NCBI GenBank assembly: GCA_020696885.1
Contig: JAJFMS010000095.1
Location: forward strand, 1-8,299
Source of the DNA: Armatimonadota bacterium
Lineage (GTDB): Bacteria; Armatimonadota; SYMT01
Length of the DNA stretch: 8,299 bases
Direction of reading: 5' to 3'
The notes below the pieces were generated by a model. It was not told the DNA's origin. It saw nothing but the letters and a program-made list of their open reading frames with translations, and did not search any database. A program made the translations under genes and the position numbers. Positions 1-5,870 of the stretch are shown in pieces (position 1 is the stretch's first letter; the number at the start of each line of letters is the position of its first letter).

Positions 1-538
1 GGTGCGCGTGCCGTTTGCTTGGCTCCACGAACTGCAGGTGCATCGGCCGGACGGTGGCCTCCCACTGCTCCATCACGCTGGCCGGGGTGCGGCCCCGTTC
101 GTCGATGTCGCGCCGCAGCCGGCGGATGAAGCGGAGGTCCGGGTCCGTGTCCACGAACAGGCGGAGATCCAGCAGTTCCCGGAGCGGCTCGCACGCGAGG
201 ACCAGGATCCCTTCCACCACCACGCACGGCCGGGGCTCGACGCGGCGGGTCTCCGGGCGGCGGATGTGATGCACGAAGTCGTAGCAAGGGCTTTCGACCG
301 GCTCGCCGCGCCGGAGGGCGTCCGCGTGGGCCGCAAGCAGCTCCTCTTCGATGGAGTCCGGGTGGTCGTAGTTCCTCGCCACGCGGGTCTCGGACGGGAG
401 GTGGCTGCCGTCCCGGTAGTAGGCGTCCTGTTCCAGCAGCGCGACCCGCTCCGGGCCGAGCGTCTCGACGATGCGCCGAACGACCGTCGTCTTACCAGAC
501 CCGGACCCGCCAGCGATGCCCACCAGGAGCGGCTTCAT
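1..538 (-). CDS. udk: Uridine kinase, C-terminus cut off by window edge
   Basis: Cytosolic pyrimidine-salvage kinase that phosphorylates uridine (and usually cytidine) to UMP/CMP using ATP or GTP. I translated 179 residues by hand; no stop is reached before the edge. The usual length is about 205-215 residues, so some 30 are missing. Visible motifs: P-loop GGSGSGKT at residues 10-17 (Lys16, Thr17), the substrate-site stretch EQDAYYRD at 36-43, NYDHPD at 56-61, the YDF motif at 87-89, a Walker B-like VVVEGILVL at 106-114, and the family block VRPMHLQFVEPSKR at 163-176. The ATG start shares one base with the lipM stop (TGATG), and a strong GGAGGAG lies seven bases upstream, so translation is probably coupled to lipM. 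Nothing looks broken; it is partial only because of the window. Identity is very secure; function is by family. Confidence 0.96.
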   Translation of the reverse strand, partial: MKPLLVGIAGGSGSGKTTVVRRIVETLGPERVALLEQDAYYRDGSHLPSETRVARNYDHPDSIEEELLAAHADALRRGEPVESPCYDFVHHIRRPETRRVEPRPCVVVEGILVLACEPLRELLDLRLFVDTDPDLRFIRRLRRDIDERGRTPASVMEQWEATVRPMHLQFVEPSKRHAH

Positions 539-1365
539 CAGGACGCTCCTCCGTCTCGAACAGCCGCGCTGTTTTCAGCAAGGTCCAGCTCAACGGGGGT
601 GAGCCCACCCGGGCACAGCGTGATCCCCGCTTCCCGGAGCTCGGCGAGGATCACGTCGACCACCTCGCCCGCGCCGACCGGACGACCGGCTAGACCGGAG
701 AGCGTGGCCAGCGCGCCCGGCTCTCCGAACAGCCGCTCCCACGCCTCGGGCTCCGCGTCCAGCAGGATGCTCCCGTGCTGGAGCAGCGCCCCGTGGCGGC
801 GGACCTGGGCGCTGCCGACTAGTTTTCCCGCCGGGGTAACCGCATCGCACTCGGCGGCCAGTGCGAAGCAGTTGGCGGTGCGGTTGGAGCGCGCGTCGCA
901 GCCGCCTGCTCCAGAGGAGAGCGCGCTTTCGAGATCCGGCGGCACCAGCCGCCGCAGGGCTGCATTGAGGTGCCGCGTGAGCACGGCGTAGCTGGTCCGC
1001 ACGCCCGCGCCGCCGACGACCGACGGCGGCAGCACCACGCTGTAGGTCACCTCGTGTTGGTGGAGAACCCCGCGGCCGCCGGTAGCGCGGCGCACAAGGG
1101 AGAACCCCCGCTCGGCGGCGTAGGCCAGGTCCACGTCCTCGGGCCGCTGGAAGTGGCCGAGAGAGACGCTGGGCGGCGACCAGCCGTAGAACCGCAGCGT
1201 TGGGGGAGCGTCCTCGCGGGCGGCGGCGTCCAGCAGCGCCTCATCCACGGCCATATTCCAGGCCGCGGTTCCCCGCTCGAACGGGAGGAGCCGCCACTGG
1301 ACGCCGGTCAGCCGGTCGTGCAGGGCGGCTGCGGCGGGATCAGTGGCTGCCGGCGGACGCTTCAT
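538..1365 (-). CDS. lipM: LipM-type octanoyl-[GcvH]:protein octanoyltransferase (BPL/LPL family)
   Basis: A 275-residue cytosolic enzyme of the biotin/lipoate ligase fold (BPL_LplA_LipB). LipM enzymes move octanoate from acyl carrier protein onto GcvH, the first step of de novo lipoate assembly. Visible features: NMAVDEALL at 37-45, the acyl-site motif RRATGGRGVLH at 92-102, and NCF...GKLVGSAQ at 165-187. Cys166 and Lys181 are 15 residues apart, the same spacing as the catalytic Cys150/Lys165 of Bacillus subtilis LipM. The ATP-dependent lipoate ligase LplA has no such acyl-accepting Cys, so a transferase is favoured. The amidotransferase LipL is a less likely alternative. The ATG start overlaps the end of gcvH by 26 bases. 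No better internal start is visible: the family core begins near residue 24 and no start codon lies just before it. The first ~22 residues are a non-conserved extension. Confidence 0.88.
   Translation of the reverse strand: MKRPPAATDPAAAALHDRLTGVQWRLLPFERGTAAWNMAVDEALLDAAAREDAPPTLRFYGWSPPSVSLGHFQRPEDVDLAYAAERGFSLVRRATGGRGVLHQHEVTYSVVLPPSVVGGAGVRTSYAVLTRHLNAALRRLVPPDLESALSSGAGGCDARSNRTANCFALAAECDAVTPAGKLVGSAQVRRHGALLQHGSILLDAEPEAWERLFGEPGALATLSGLAGRPVGAGEVVDVILAELREAGITLCPGGLTPVELDLAENSAAVRDGGAS
546..552 (-). promoter_or_regulatory. Ribosome-binding site of udk
   Basis: GGAGGAG on the minus strand, seven bases before the udk ATG and inside the last codons of lipM. It is the strongest Shine-Dalgarno match in the window. 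It fixes the udk start and supports reinitiation or coupled translation after lipM. Confidence 0.75.
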
Positions 1366-1723
1366 AGGCGCTCGCGTCCATCAGAGCGTCGAGCTCCGCG
1401 GGCTCCGCGATCCGGATCGCGAGCATCCAGCCGGCGCCGTACGGGTCGCTGTTCACCAGCTCCGGGGAGTCGAGCAGCGGCTGGTTCACTTCCAGCACCT
1501 CGCCGGAGATCGGCGCGTAAAGGTCGGAGACCGCCTTGACGGACTCGATGGAGCCGAACGCCGCGCCGCTGCGGAAGGTGCGTCCTACTGCCGGCAGGTC
1601 CAGGTAGACGACGTCACCCAGCTCGTGCTGCGCATGGTCCGTAATGCCGATCGTCGCGCGATCGCCATCGACACGGACCCATTCGTGCGTAGAAGCGTAG
1701 CGGAGATCATCGGGAAGCTGCAT
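1340..1723 (-). CDS. gcvH: Glycine cleavage system H protein
   Basis: A 127-residue lipoyl carrier, the family's usual length (E. coli GcvH is about 129). It shuttles the aminomethyl group between the P, T and L proteins of the glycine cleavage system, and in LipM organisms it is also the first octanoyl acceptor in lipoate synthesis. Typical blocks: THEWVRVDGDRATIGITDHAQ at 12-32, LGDVVYLDLP at 35-44, FGSIESVKAVSDLYAPISGE at 56-75 with Lys63 as the lipoylation site, and NSDPYGAGWML at 91-101. The frame stays open upstream well into livF, but the ATG at 1723 is the correct start: homology begins exactly there and it lies 8 bases after the livF stop. No strong Shine-Dalgarno is seen, so coupling to livF is likely. 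No gcvP, gcvT or lpd is present in the window. Confidence 0.95.
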   Translation of the reverse strand: MQLPDDLRYASTHEWVRVDGDRATIGITDHAQHELGDVVYLDLPAVGRTFRSGAAFGSIESVKAVSDLYAPISGEVLEVNQPLLDSPELVNSDPYGAGWMLAIRIAEPAELDALMDASAYEASAGSH

Positions 1724-1731
1724 AGGGTGGT

Positions 1732-2442
1732 TCAGTCCTGTCCGAGGTAGGCCTTCCGGACCTCGGGGTTGTCCAGCAGGGCAGCCCCCGTATCCGCAAG
1801 GACAACGGTTCCGGTCTCGAGCACATAGCCGTGCTGGGCGGCGCGGAGCGCCATCCGGGCATTTTGCTCCACGAGAAGTATAGTCGTTCCGCGCTCGTTG
1901 ATCTCGCGGATGATCCGGAAGATCTCCAGCACCATGAACGGCGCGAGGCCGAGCGAAGGCTCGTCCAGCAGCAGCACCCGCGGCCGGCCCATCAACGCGC
2001 GGCCCATCGCCAGCATCTGCTGCTCGCCGCCGGAAAGGGTCCCGGCGGACTGGCTGAAGCGCTCTTTCAGGCGCGGGAAGGTGGTGAGGACGGACTCGAG
2101 GTCGTCCTTCACCCCCGCGTCCCTCCGGGTGTAGGCGCCCATCTCCAGGTTCTCGCGGACCGACAAGTTCGCAAAGACCCGGCGACCTTCCGGCACCTGG
2201 CACAGCCCCAGCCGCATGATCTGGTCCGGGCGCAGCCGCGTGATGTCCTTGCCTTCGAACCGCACACCGCCCTGGCGGGGCCGCTGCAGCCCGGAAACGG
2301 TCCGCAGCGTGGTGCTCTTGCCTGCGCCGTTCGCGCCGATGAGCGTCGCCACCTCTCCCGCCTCTACGGAGAGCGAGACGCCCTTAACGGCATGAATCGC
2401 CCCGTAGTAAACGTGCAGGTCATCGATTTCGAGAAGTGCCAT
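1732..2442 (-). CDS. livF: Branched-chain amino acid ABC transporter ATP-binding protein LivF
   Basis: A 236-residue ATPase, the usual LivF length, on the cytoplasmic face of the HAAT-family importer, pairing with LivG to drive uptake. Visible: Walker A GANGAGKST at 36-44, Q-loop Gln82 followed by the LivF-typical VPEGRRVF, signature LSGGEQQ at 136-142, Walker B VLLLDE at 156-161, and VEQNA at 191-195, where Gln replaces the usual H-loop His, as is typical of LivF. The ends match the family (MALLEIDDLHVYYG at the start, AYLGQD at the end). The ATG has no purine-rich Shine-Dalgarno upstream, because the 5' flank is the heptamer-repeat element ending five bases before it. That makes its translation start unusual. 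Substrate specificity is not readable from this subunit; branched-chain or other hydrophobic amino acids are the family default. Confidence 0.96.
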   Translation of the reverse strand: MALLEIDDLHVYYGAIHAVKGVSLSVEAGEVATLIGANGAGKSTTLRTVSGLQRPRQGGVRFEGKDITRLRPDQIMRLGLCQVPEGRRVFANLSVRENLEMGAYTRRDAGVKDDLESVLTTFPRLKERFSQSAGTLSGGEQQMLAMGRALMGRPRVLLLDEPSLGLAPFMVLEIFRIIREINERGTTILLVEQNARMALRAAQHGYVLETGTVVLADTGAALLDNPEVRKAYLGQD

Positions 2443-2447
2443 ACAGT

Positions 2448-2568
2448 TAATGCGTAATTCGTAATGCGTAAAAGGGAGACGCGGGATGCGAAAGGGAATG
2501 CGGGATGCGTAGAGGGGCTATGCTGGGCCATTACGTATTACGCATCACGCATTACGTATCCCGCATTA
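2448..2568. repeat. Inverted repeat of 7-base units filling the livG-livF gap
   Basis: Two arms at 2448-2471 and 2531-2554 are reverse complements at 21 of 24 positions, separated by 59 bases. Each arm is a run of 7-base units of the type TAATGCG. The left arm reads TAATGCG, TAATTCG, TAATGCG. The right arm, read on the minus strand from 2568, gives TAATGCG, GGATACG, TAATGCG, TGATGCG, TAATACG. Further units (GGATGCG, GAATGCG, GGATGCG) lie in the loop at 2484-2509. Within the loop GCGGGATGCG occurs twice (2481-2490 and 2500-2509). The arms are much more AT-rich than the surrounding genes. The livG stop codon is the first three bases of the outermost right unit, and the livF ATG lies five bases beyond the left arm. 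No ORF or transposase is associated. It resembles, in format only, intergenic palindromic repeats and the heptanucleotide tandem repeats known from cyanobacteria. Confidence 0.85.
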
Positions 2569-3375
2569 CTCCAGTGGCTCCCCGAGATACGCCTCGATCA
2601 CCTTCGGGTTGCTCCGGATCTCCGCCGGCAAGCCTTCCGCGATGACCTCGCCGTAGTCCAGCACGTAGATCCGCTCGCAGATTCCCATCACCACCTGCAT
2701 GTCGTGCTCGATTAGAAGCACCGCGACCTTGAACTCGCTGCGCACCCGCTCGATGAGGTGCATGAGCTCCTCTTTCTCTTGCGGGTTCATGCCGGCGGCG
2801 GGCTCGTCGAGCAGCAGCACCTTCGGCTGGGTGGCGAGGGCGCGGGCGATCTCCAGCCGTCGCTGCTCTCCGTACGGGAGGCTGGTCGACCGCCAATTCG
2901 CGTGGTCTTCCAGCCCGAACAGCTCCAGCAGCCGCATGGAGCGCTCGTGGATCTCCCGCTCCTCCCGGTAGTGGCGGCCGGTGCGGAGCAGGGCGTCCAT
3001 CAGGGTGCTGCGGGTGCGGACGTGGCAGGCGATCCGCACGTTTTCCAGGACGGAGAGATCCGGGAAGAGGCGAATGTTCTGGAAGGTGCGGGAGATGCCG
3101 GCGGCAGCGATCCGGCATGCGTTGAGACCCGCAAGTGAGCGTCCCTGGAGCCGGACCTGTCCGGACGTGGGTTGGTAGACCCCGGTGACCAGGTTGAACA
3201 CGGTGGTCTTCCCAGCGCCGTTCGGGCCGATCAGGCCGATCAGGCCCCCTTCCGGGACCCGCAGCGAGGCCTCGCTCACGGCCTTGAGGCCGCCGAAGAG
3301 CTTGGTGCAGCGATCCAGTTCGAGAAGGGACACGTTGCTTACGCCTCCACATGCGCTTGCCTGCGGTACACTCAT
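2566..3375 (-). CDS. livG: Branched-chain amino acid ABC transporter ATP-binding protein LivG
   Basis: ATPase partner of LivF, 269 residues from the first ATG. Visible: FGGLKAVS at 27-34, Walker A GPNGAGKTT at 50-58, Q-loop Gln99 in SRTFQNIRLF, signature LPYGEQRR at 166-173 (LivG-type, YGEQ in place of SGGQ), Walker B KVLLLDEP at 185-192, D-loop AGMNPQE at 194-200, H-loop His224 in LIEHDM, and the LivG-typical C-terminal EAYLGE. The ATG at 3375 overlaps the upstream phosphodiesterase stop as ATGA. A serious alternative is the GTG at 3333, with GGAGG ten bases upstream: the protein would then begin at SLLELDRCTKLFGG, like its relatives, and be 255 residues, closer to usual. The first 14 residues of the long form look unlike the family. 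The stop codon lies inside the repeat element. Confidence 0.95.
   Translation of the reverse strand: MSVPQASACGGVSNVSLLELDRCTKLFGGLKAVSEASLRVPEGGLIGLIGPNGAGKTTVFNLVTGVYQPTSGQVRLQGRSLAGLNACRIAAAGISRTFQNIRLFPDLSVLENVRIACHVRTRSTLMDALLRTGRHYREEREIHERSMRLLELFGLEDHANWRSTSLPYGEQRRLEIARALATQPKVLLLDEPAAGMNPQEKEELMHLIERVRSEFKVAVLLIEHDMQVVMGICERIYVLDYGEVIAEGLPAEIRSNPKVIEAYLGEPLE
3344..3348 (-). promoter_or_regulatory. Possible ribosome-binding site for an internal GTG start of livG
   Basis: GGAGG on the minus strand, ten bases before a GTG at 3333-3331. It favours the shorter LivG, whose N-terminus matches the family, over the ATG that overlaps the preceding stop codon. The ATG itself has no clear Shine-Dalgarno. 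Confidence 0.45.
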
Positions 3376-4763
3376 CGCTCGGTCAGGAACTCATCCAGCA
3401 CGCGTCCGTCCACGTCCGGAAGCTGCAGGCCCAGGAGACGCGCGATCGTGGGTGCGATGTCCACGTTGCGCACCCGCGGCACGCGGCTGCCCTTCCGGAT
3501 CCCGGCGCCAGCGGCGATGCAGAGGGCGTCGACCTTCGGGTTGGTGTGCAGATAGCCGTGGGAGCCGACCGGGCGCAGGAGCGGAGCGATCTCCGGCGCG
3601 GCGGTCTCGGTCGAGAAGTTGTAGCCGTCTTTGGCGGAAAGCACCAGGTCCGGCGCCTGCGGGTCTCGCCCCGGCACCGGCAGCCCCAGCGGCGGGTACC
3701 GCTCCGGGGTGACCACCGGCTCCGTGCCTTCCAGGCCTTCCAGCGCGCTGCGGACCCGGGAGACCAGGTCCGGCTGGCTCTTCGCCTTCGGCACGTAGAC
3801 GAATGCCGAGCCGCCCTCGGAGATGATCTGCGCGTCGTACTCCACGCTGCCGTTGGCTCCGGCGCGGGACAGCCCGCGATCCCGGAGCCGCACGTACGGC
3901 TTGATCGTCTTGGTAACCTGCACGAAGCCATGGTCCGCCGTCACGAAGATGGAGGTGCTGCGGGAGAGCCCCGCGGCCCGGACCGCTTCCACGATCTCGC
4001 CGATCTGGCGGTCCGCCAACGCCAGCGCCGTGAATGCCTCCGTGCTCTGCGGGCCGTGCGCGTGCTGCTGTCCGTCCGTATTCAGCAGGTGGAACAGGAG
4101 GAGGTTCGGCTTCTCGCGCTTGATCAGGTGGACCGCCGCCTGGGTCCACGTGTTATCCCGACCCACGGCGCCCTGGCCTCGGAACGCGGCATCTTCCGGC
4201 GCGGAGAGGACGCCCTGCTCCACCAGGCTCTTGATCAGCCGGGGCGTGCTGTACTTGATCGCATCGGGATGATCCGGGAACGAGAAGTCCAGCGTCTTCG
4301 CCTCTCGCGTCACCGGCCAGTTGATCTCGGCGGTCTTCAGCCCAGCCCGGTGGGCCACGTCGTACACCGTGGTCGCCCGGCACAGCTCTTCCTTGCTGCG
4401 CCGCGGGTTGATGGTGAGGAACCCGGCCGTGTTCGGCTCGATCCGGCCGTTAGCCAGCACCCCATGCTTGGCGGGGGTAACGCCGGTTACCAGGGTGGTG
4501 TGGTCCGGCCAGGTGACGGAAGGCGTGATCACCGTCATCGCGTCGGCCCGCGCGCCCTCTCTGGCGATCCGGCGGAGGTTCGGCAGCGGGATGCGCGCAT
4601 CGTCCAGGTTATAGGCGGCGAACCCGTCGATGGTGATCAGGATGACGTGCTGATCCTTCCGCGCCGTCGACCGTTGCGCGTCGGCGGCACCGGCCGCGGC
4701 GAGGGCAAGCCCGGTGGCCGCGGTGGCCAGGAGGCGGGGGAGGGGACGAAGCGCATGGTTCAT
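3372..4763 (-). CDS. Secreted type I phosphodiesterase / nucleotide pyrophosphatase-family (alkaline phosphatase superfamily) enzyme
   Basis: A 463-residue exported hydrolase of the NPP branch (Phosphodiest family) of the alkaline phosphatase superfamily, expected to cleave phosphodiester or phosphomonoester bonds with two zinc ions outside the cytoplasm. A signal peptide covers about 1-29 (basic start, Ala/Leu-rich core, cleavage likely after ADA). The catalytic set is complete: Asp46 in ITIDG; Thr84 in TWPDHTT as nucleophile; Asp230 and His234 in NTDGQQHAHGP; Asp277 and His278 in TADHGF; His402 in SHGY. The substrate (nucleotide, phospholipid headgroup or other) cannot be told; the family is broad. 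It starts five bases after the livM stop and ends in an ATGA overlap with livG, so it is co-transcribed with the transporter. Such an enzyme is not part of the standard liv gene set. No clear Shine-Dalgarno is seen. Confidence 0.9.
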   Translation of the reverse strand: MNHALRPLPRLLATAATGLALAAAGAADAQRSTARKDQHVILITIDGFAAYNLDDARIPLPNLRRIAREGARADAMTVITPSVTWPDHTTLVTGVTPAKHGVLANGRIEPNTAGFLTINPRRSKEELCRATTVYDVAHRAGLKTAEINWPVTREAKTLDFSFPDHPDAIKYSTPRLIKSLVEQGVLSAPEDAAFRGQGAVGRDNTWTQAAVHLIKREKPNLLLFHLLNTDGQQHAHGPQSTEAFTALALADRQIGEIVEAVRAAGLSRSTSIFVTADHGFVQVTKTIKPYVRLRDRGLSRAGANGSVEYDAQIISEGGSAFVYVPKAKSQPDLVSRVRSALEGLEGTEPVVTPERYPPLGLPVPGRDPQAPDLVLSAKDGYNFSTETAAPEIAPLLRPVGSHGYLHTNPKVDALCIAAGAGIRKGSRVPRVRNVDIAPTIARLLGLQLPDVDGRVLDEFLTER

Positions 4764-4768
4764 GGTCG

Positions 4769-5869
4769 TTAAACTTTAGTGAGCGGCTGGCCGATGTCAC
4801 GGCGGCGCTTGCTGAATAGTCCGCTCAGCGACAGCTCGCGGGCGCCGAGGAGTCCCTGCGGCCGGGTGAGCATCAGCACGACCAGCAGCAGCGCGTAGAC
4901 GAACTGCCGGAACAGGTCGGCGGAGAAGTTCTTGGCGAGGTCCGGCGGCAGCACCTTTTTGATCTCGCCGACCGCAATGCGGAGCACGTCCGGGGCCGCT
5001 CCCAGGATCGCCCCGCCGAGCACGGCGCCGGTGATGCTGCCCATGCCGCCCAGCACCACCATCGTCACGATCTCGATGGACCGCAGGAAGCCGAACGACT
5101 CGGGCTGCAGGTAGATCTCGTAGTGCGCGTAGAGCGCCCCCGCTACGCCGGCAAAGAACGCGCTCATTACAAAGGCGGTCACCTTCACGCGGGTGCTGTC
5201 CACGCCCATCGCCTCCGCGGCGATCTCGTCCTCGCGTATGGAAAAGAAGGCGAGCCCGTGGGTAGAGCGCAGCAGGTTGCGGGAGAAGAGGATCAGGACC
5301 GCGGCAGTGGCGTAGACCCAGAAGAAGGTGGTGAGCTGCGGGATGGTGATGCGGCCGTGCGGCGAGGCGTAGCCGCTGAAGCCCGCCGCGCCCCCCACAG
5401 CCTGGATGTTGAGGATGGCGACGCGGATGATCTCCCCGAAGCCAAGCGTAACGATCGCCAGGTAATCTCCGCGCAGCCGCAACGACGGCAGGCCGACTAA
5501 CAGGCCGGCCAACGCGGCCACCCCGCCTCCCACCAGCATCGAAGCAATCAGCGCTCCTTGTTGGATCATCGGGCCGGCGGTATCCAGGCGCGGATAGAAG
5601 CGATACTGCCCGTACACGGAGAGGGCCGCCGCCGCGTAAGCGCCCAGCGCCATGAATCCGGCATGCCCGATGGAGAACTGGCCGGTCACCCCGTTCACCA
5701 GGTTCAGGCTGACGGAGAGGATCACGGAGATCCCCACCAGCATTACGATGCGGAAGTGGTACGGGCTGAAGTTGCGCCGGTCGCCCAGGTAGTTCCCCAG
5801 GAAGTACAGCGCCAGCAGAATTCCGGCGGCCAGCGCCAGCTTACCGAACCAGGAGCGGAAAAGGCTCAT
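4769..5869 (-). CDS. livM: Branched-chain amino acid ABC transporter permease LivM
   Basis: A 366-residue inner-membrane permease that forms the translocation path with LivH. A first hydrophobic segment lies near residues 10-25, followed by the LivM hallmark SLNLVNGVTGQFSIGHAGFM at about 54-73 and a run of further membrane segments. Late in the protein come the ATPase-coupling region (REDEIAAEAMGVD), the glycine-rich VLGGMGSITGAVLGGAIL, and the C-terminal LTRPQGLLG. I chose the ATG at 5869, one base after the livH stop and six bases after AGAAGG. A GTG at 5893 would add eight residues, overlap livH and lack a better ribosome site. The stop is five bases before the phosphodiesterase start. The protein is longer than minimal LivM proteins but within the family range. 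The soluble C-terminal tail (about 20 residues, KRRRDIGQ) is polar and poorly conserved. Confidence 0.94.
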   Translation of the reverse strand: MSLFRSWFGKLALAAGILLALYFLGNYLGDRRNFSPYHFRIVMLVGISVILSVSLNLVNGVTGQFSIGHAGFMALGAYAAAALSVYGQYRFYPRLDTAGPMIQQGALIASMLVGGGVAALAGLLVGLPSLRLRGDYLAIVTLGFGEIIRVAILNIQAVGGAAGFSGYASPHGRITIPQLTTFFWVYATAAVLILFSRNLLRSTHGLAFFSIREDEIAAEAMGVDSTRVKVTAFVMSAFFAGVAGALYAHYEIYLQPESFGFLRSIEIVTMVVLGGMGSITGAVLGGAILGAAPDVLRIAVGEIKKVLPPDLAKNFSADLFRQFVYALLLVVLMLTRPQGLLGARELSLSGLFSKRRRDIGQPLTKV

Positions 5870-5870
5870 C

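Noticed and set aside
2..991. Plus-strand open frame covering udk and lipM.
   Set aside because: The minus strand encodes two well-supported enzymes here; the plus-strand product is compositionally biased and resembles nothing.
1340..2203. Long 287-codon version of the gcvH reading frame.
   Set aside because: The upstream 160 codons are an out-of-frame shadow of livF; GcvH homology begins exactly at the ATG at 1723.
2448..2568. CRISPR array or insertion-sequence end.
   Set aside because: Units are seven bases with no spacers of constant length, no cas or transposase gene is nearby, and the orientation flips in the middle.
2464..2715. Plus-strand small ORF beginning in the repeat element.
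   Set aside because: Its first part is repeat sequence and the rest is antisense to livG; no independent support.
3351..4772. Long plus-strand open frame (473 codons) opposite the phosphodiesterase.
   Set aside because: It is the antisense of a gene with complete catalytic motifs. The product is Arg/Gly/His-rich with no domain, as expected from GC-rich codon bias.
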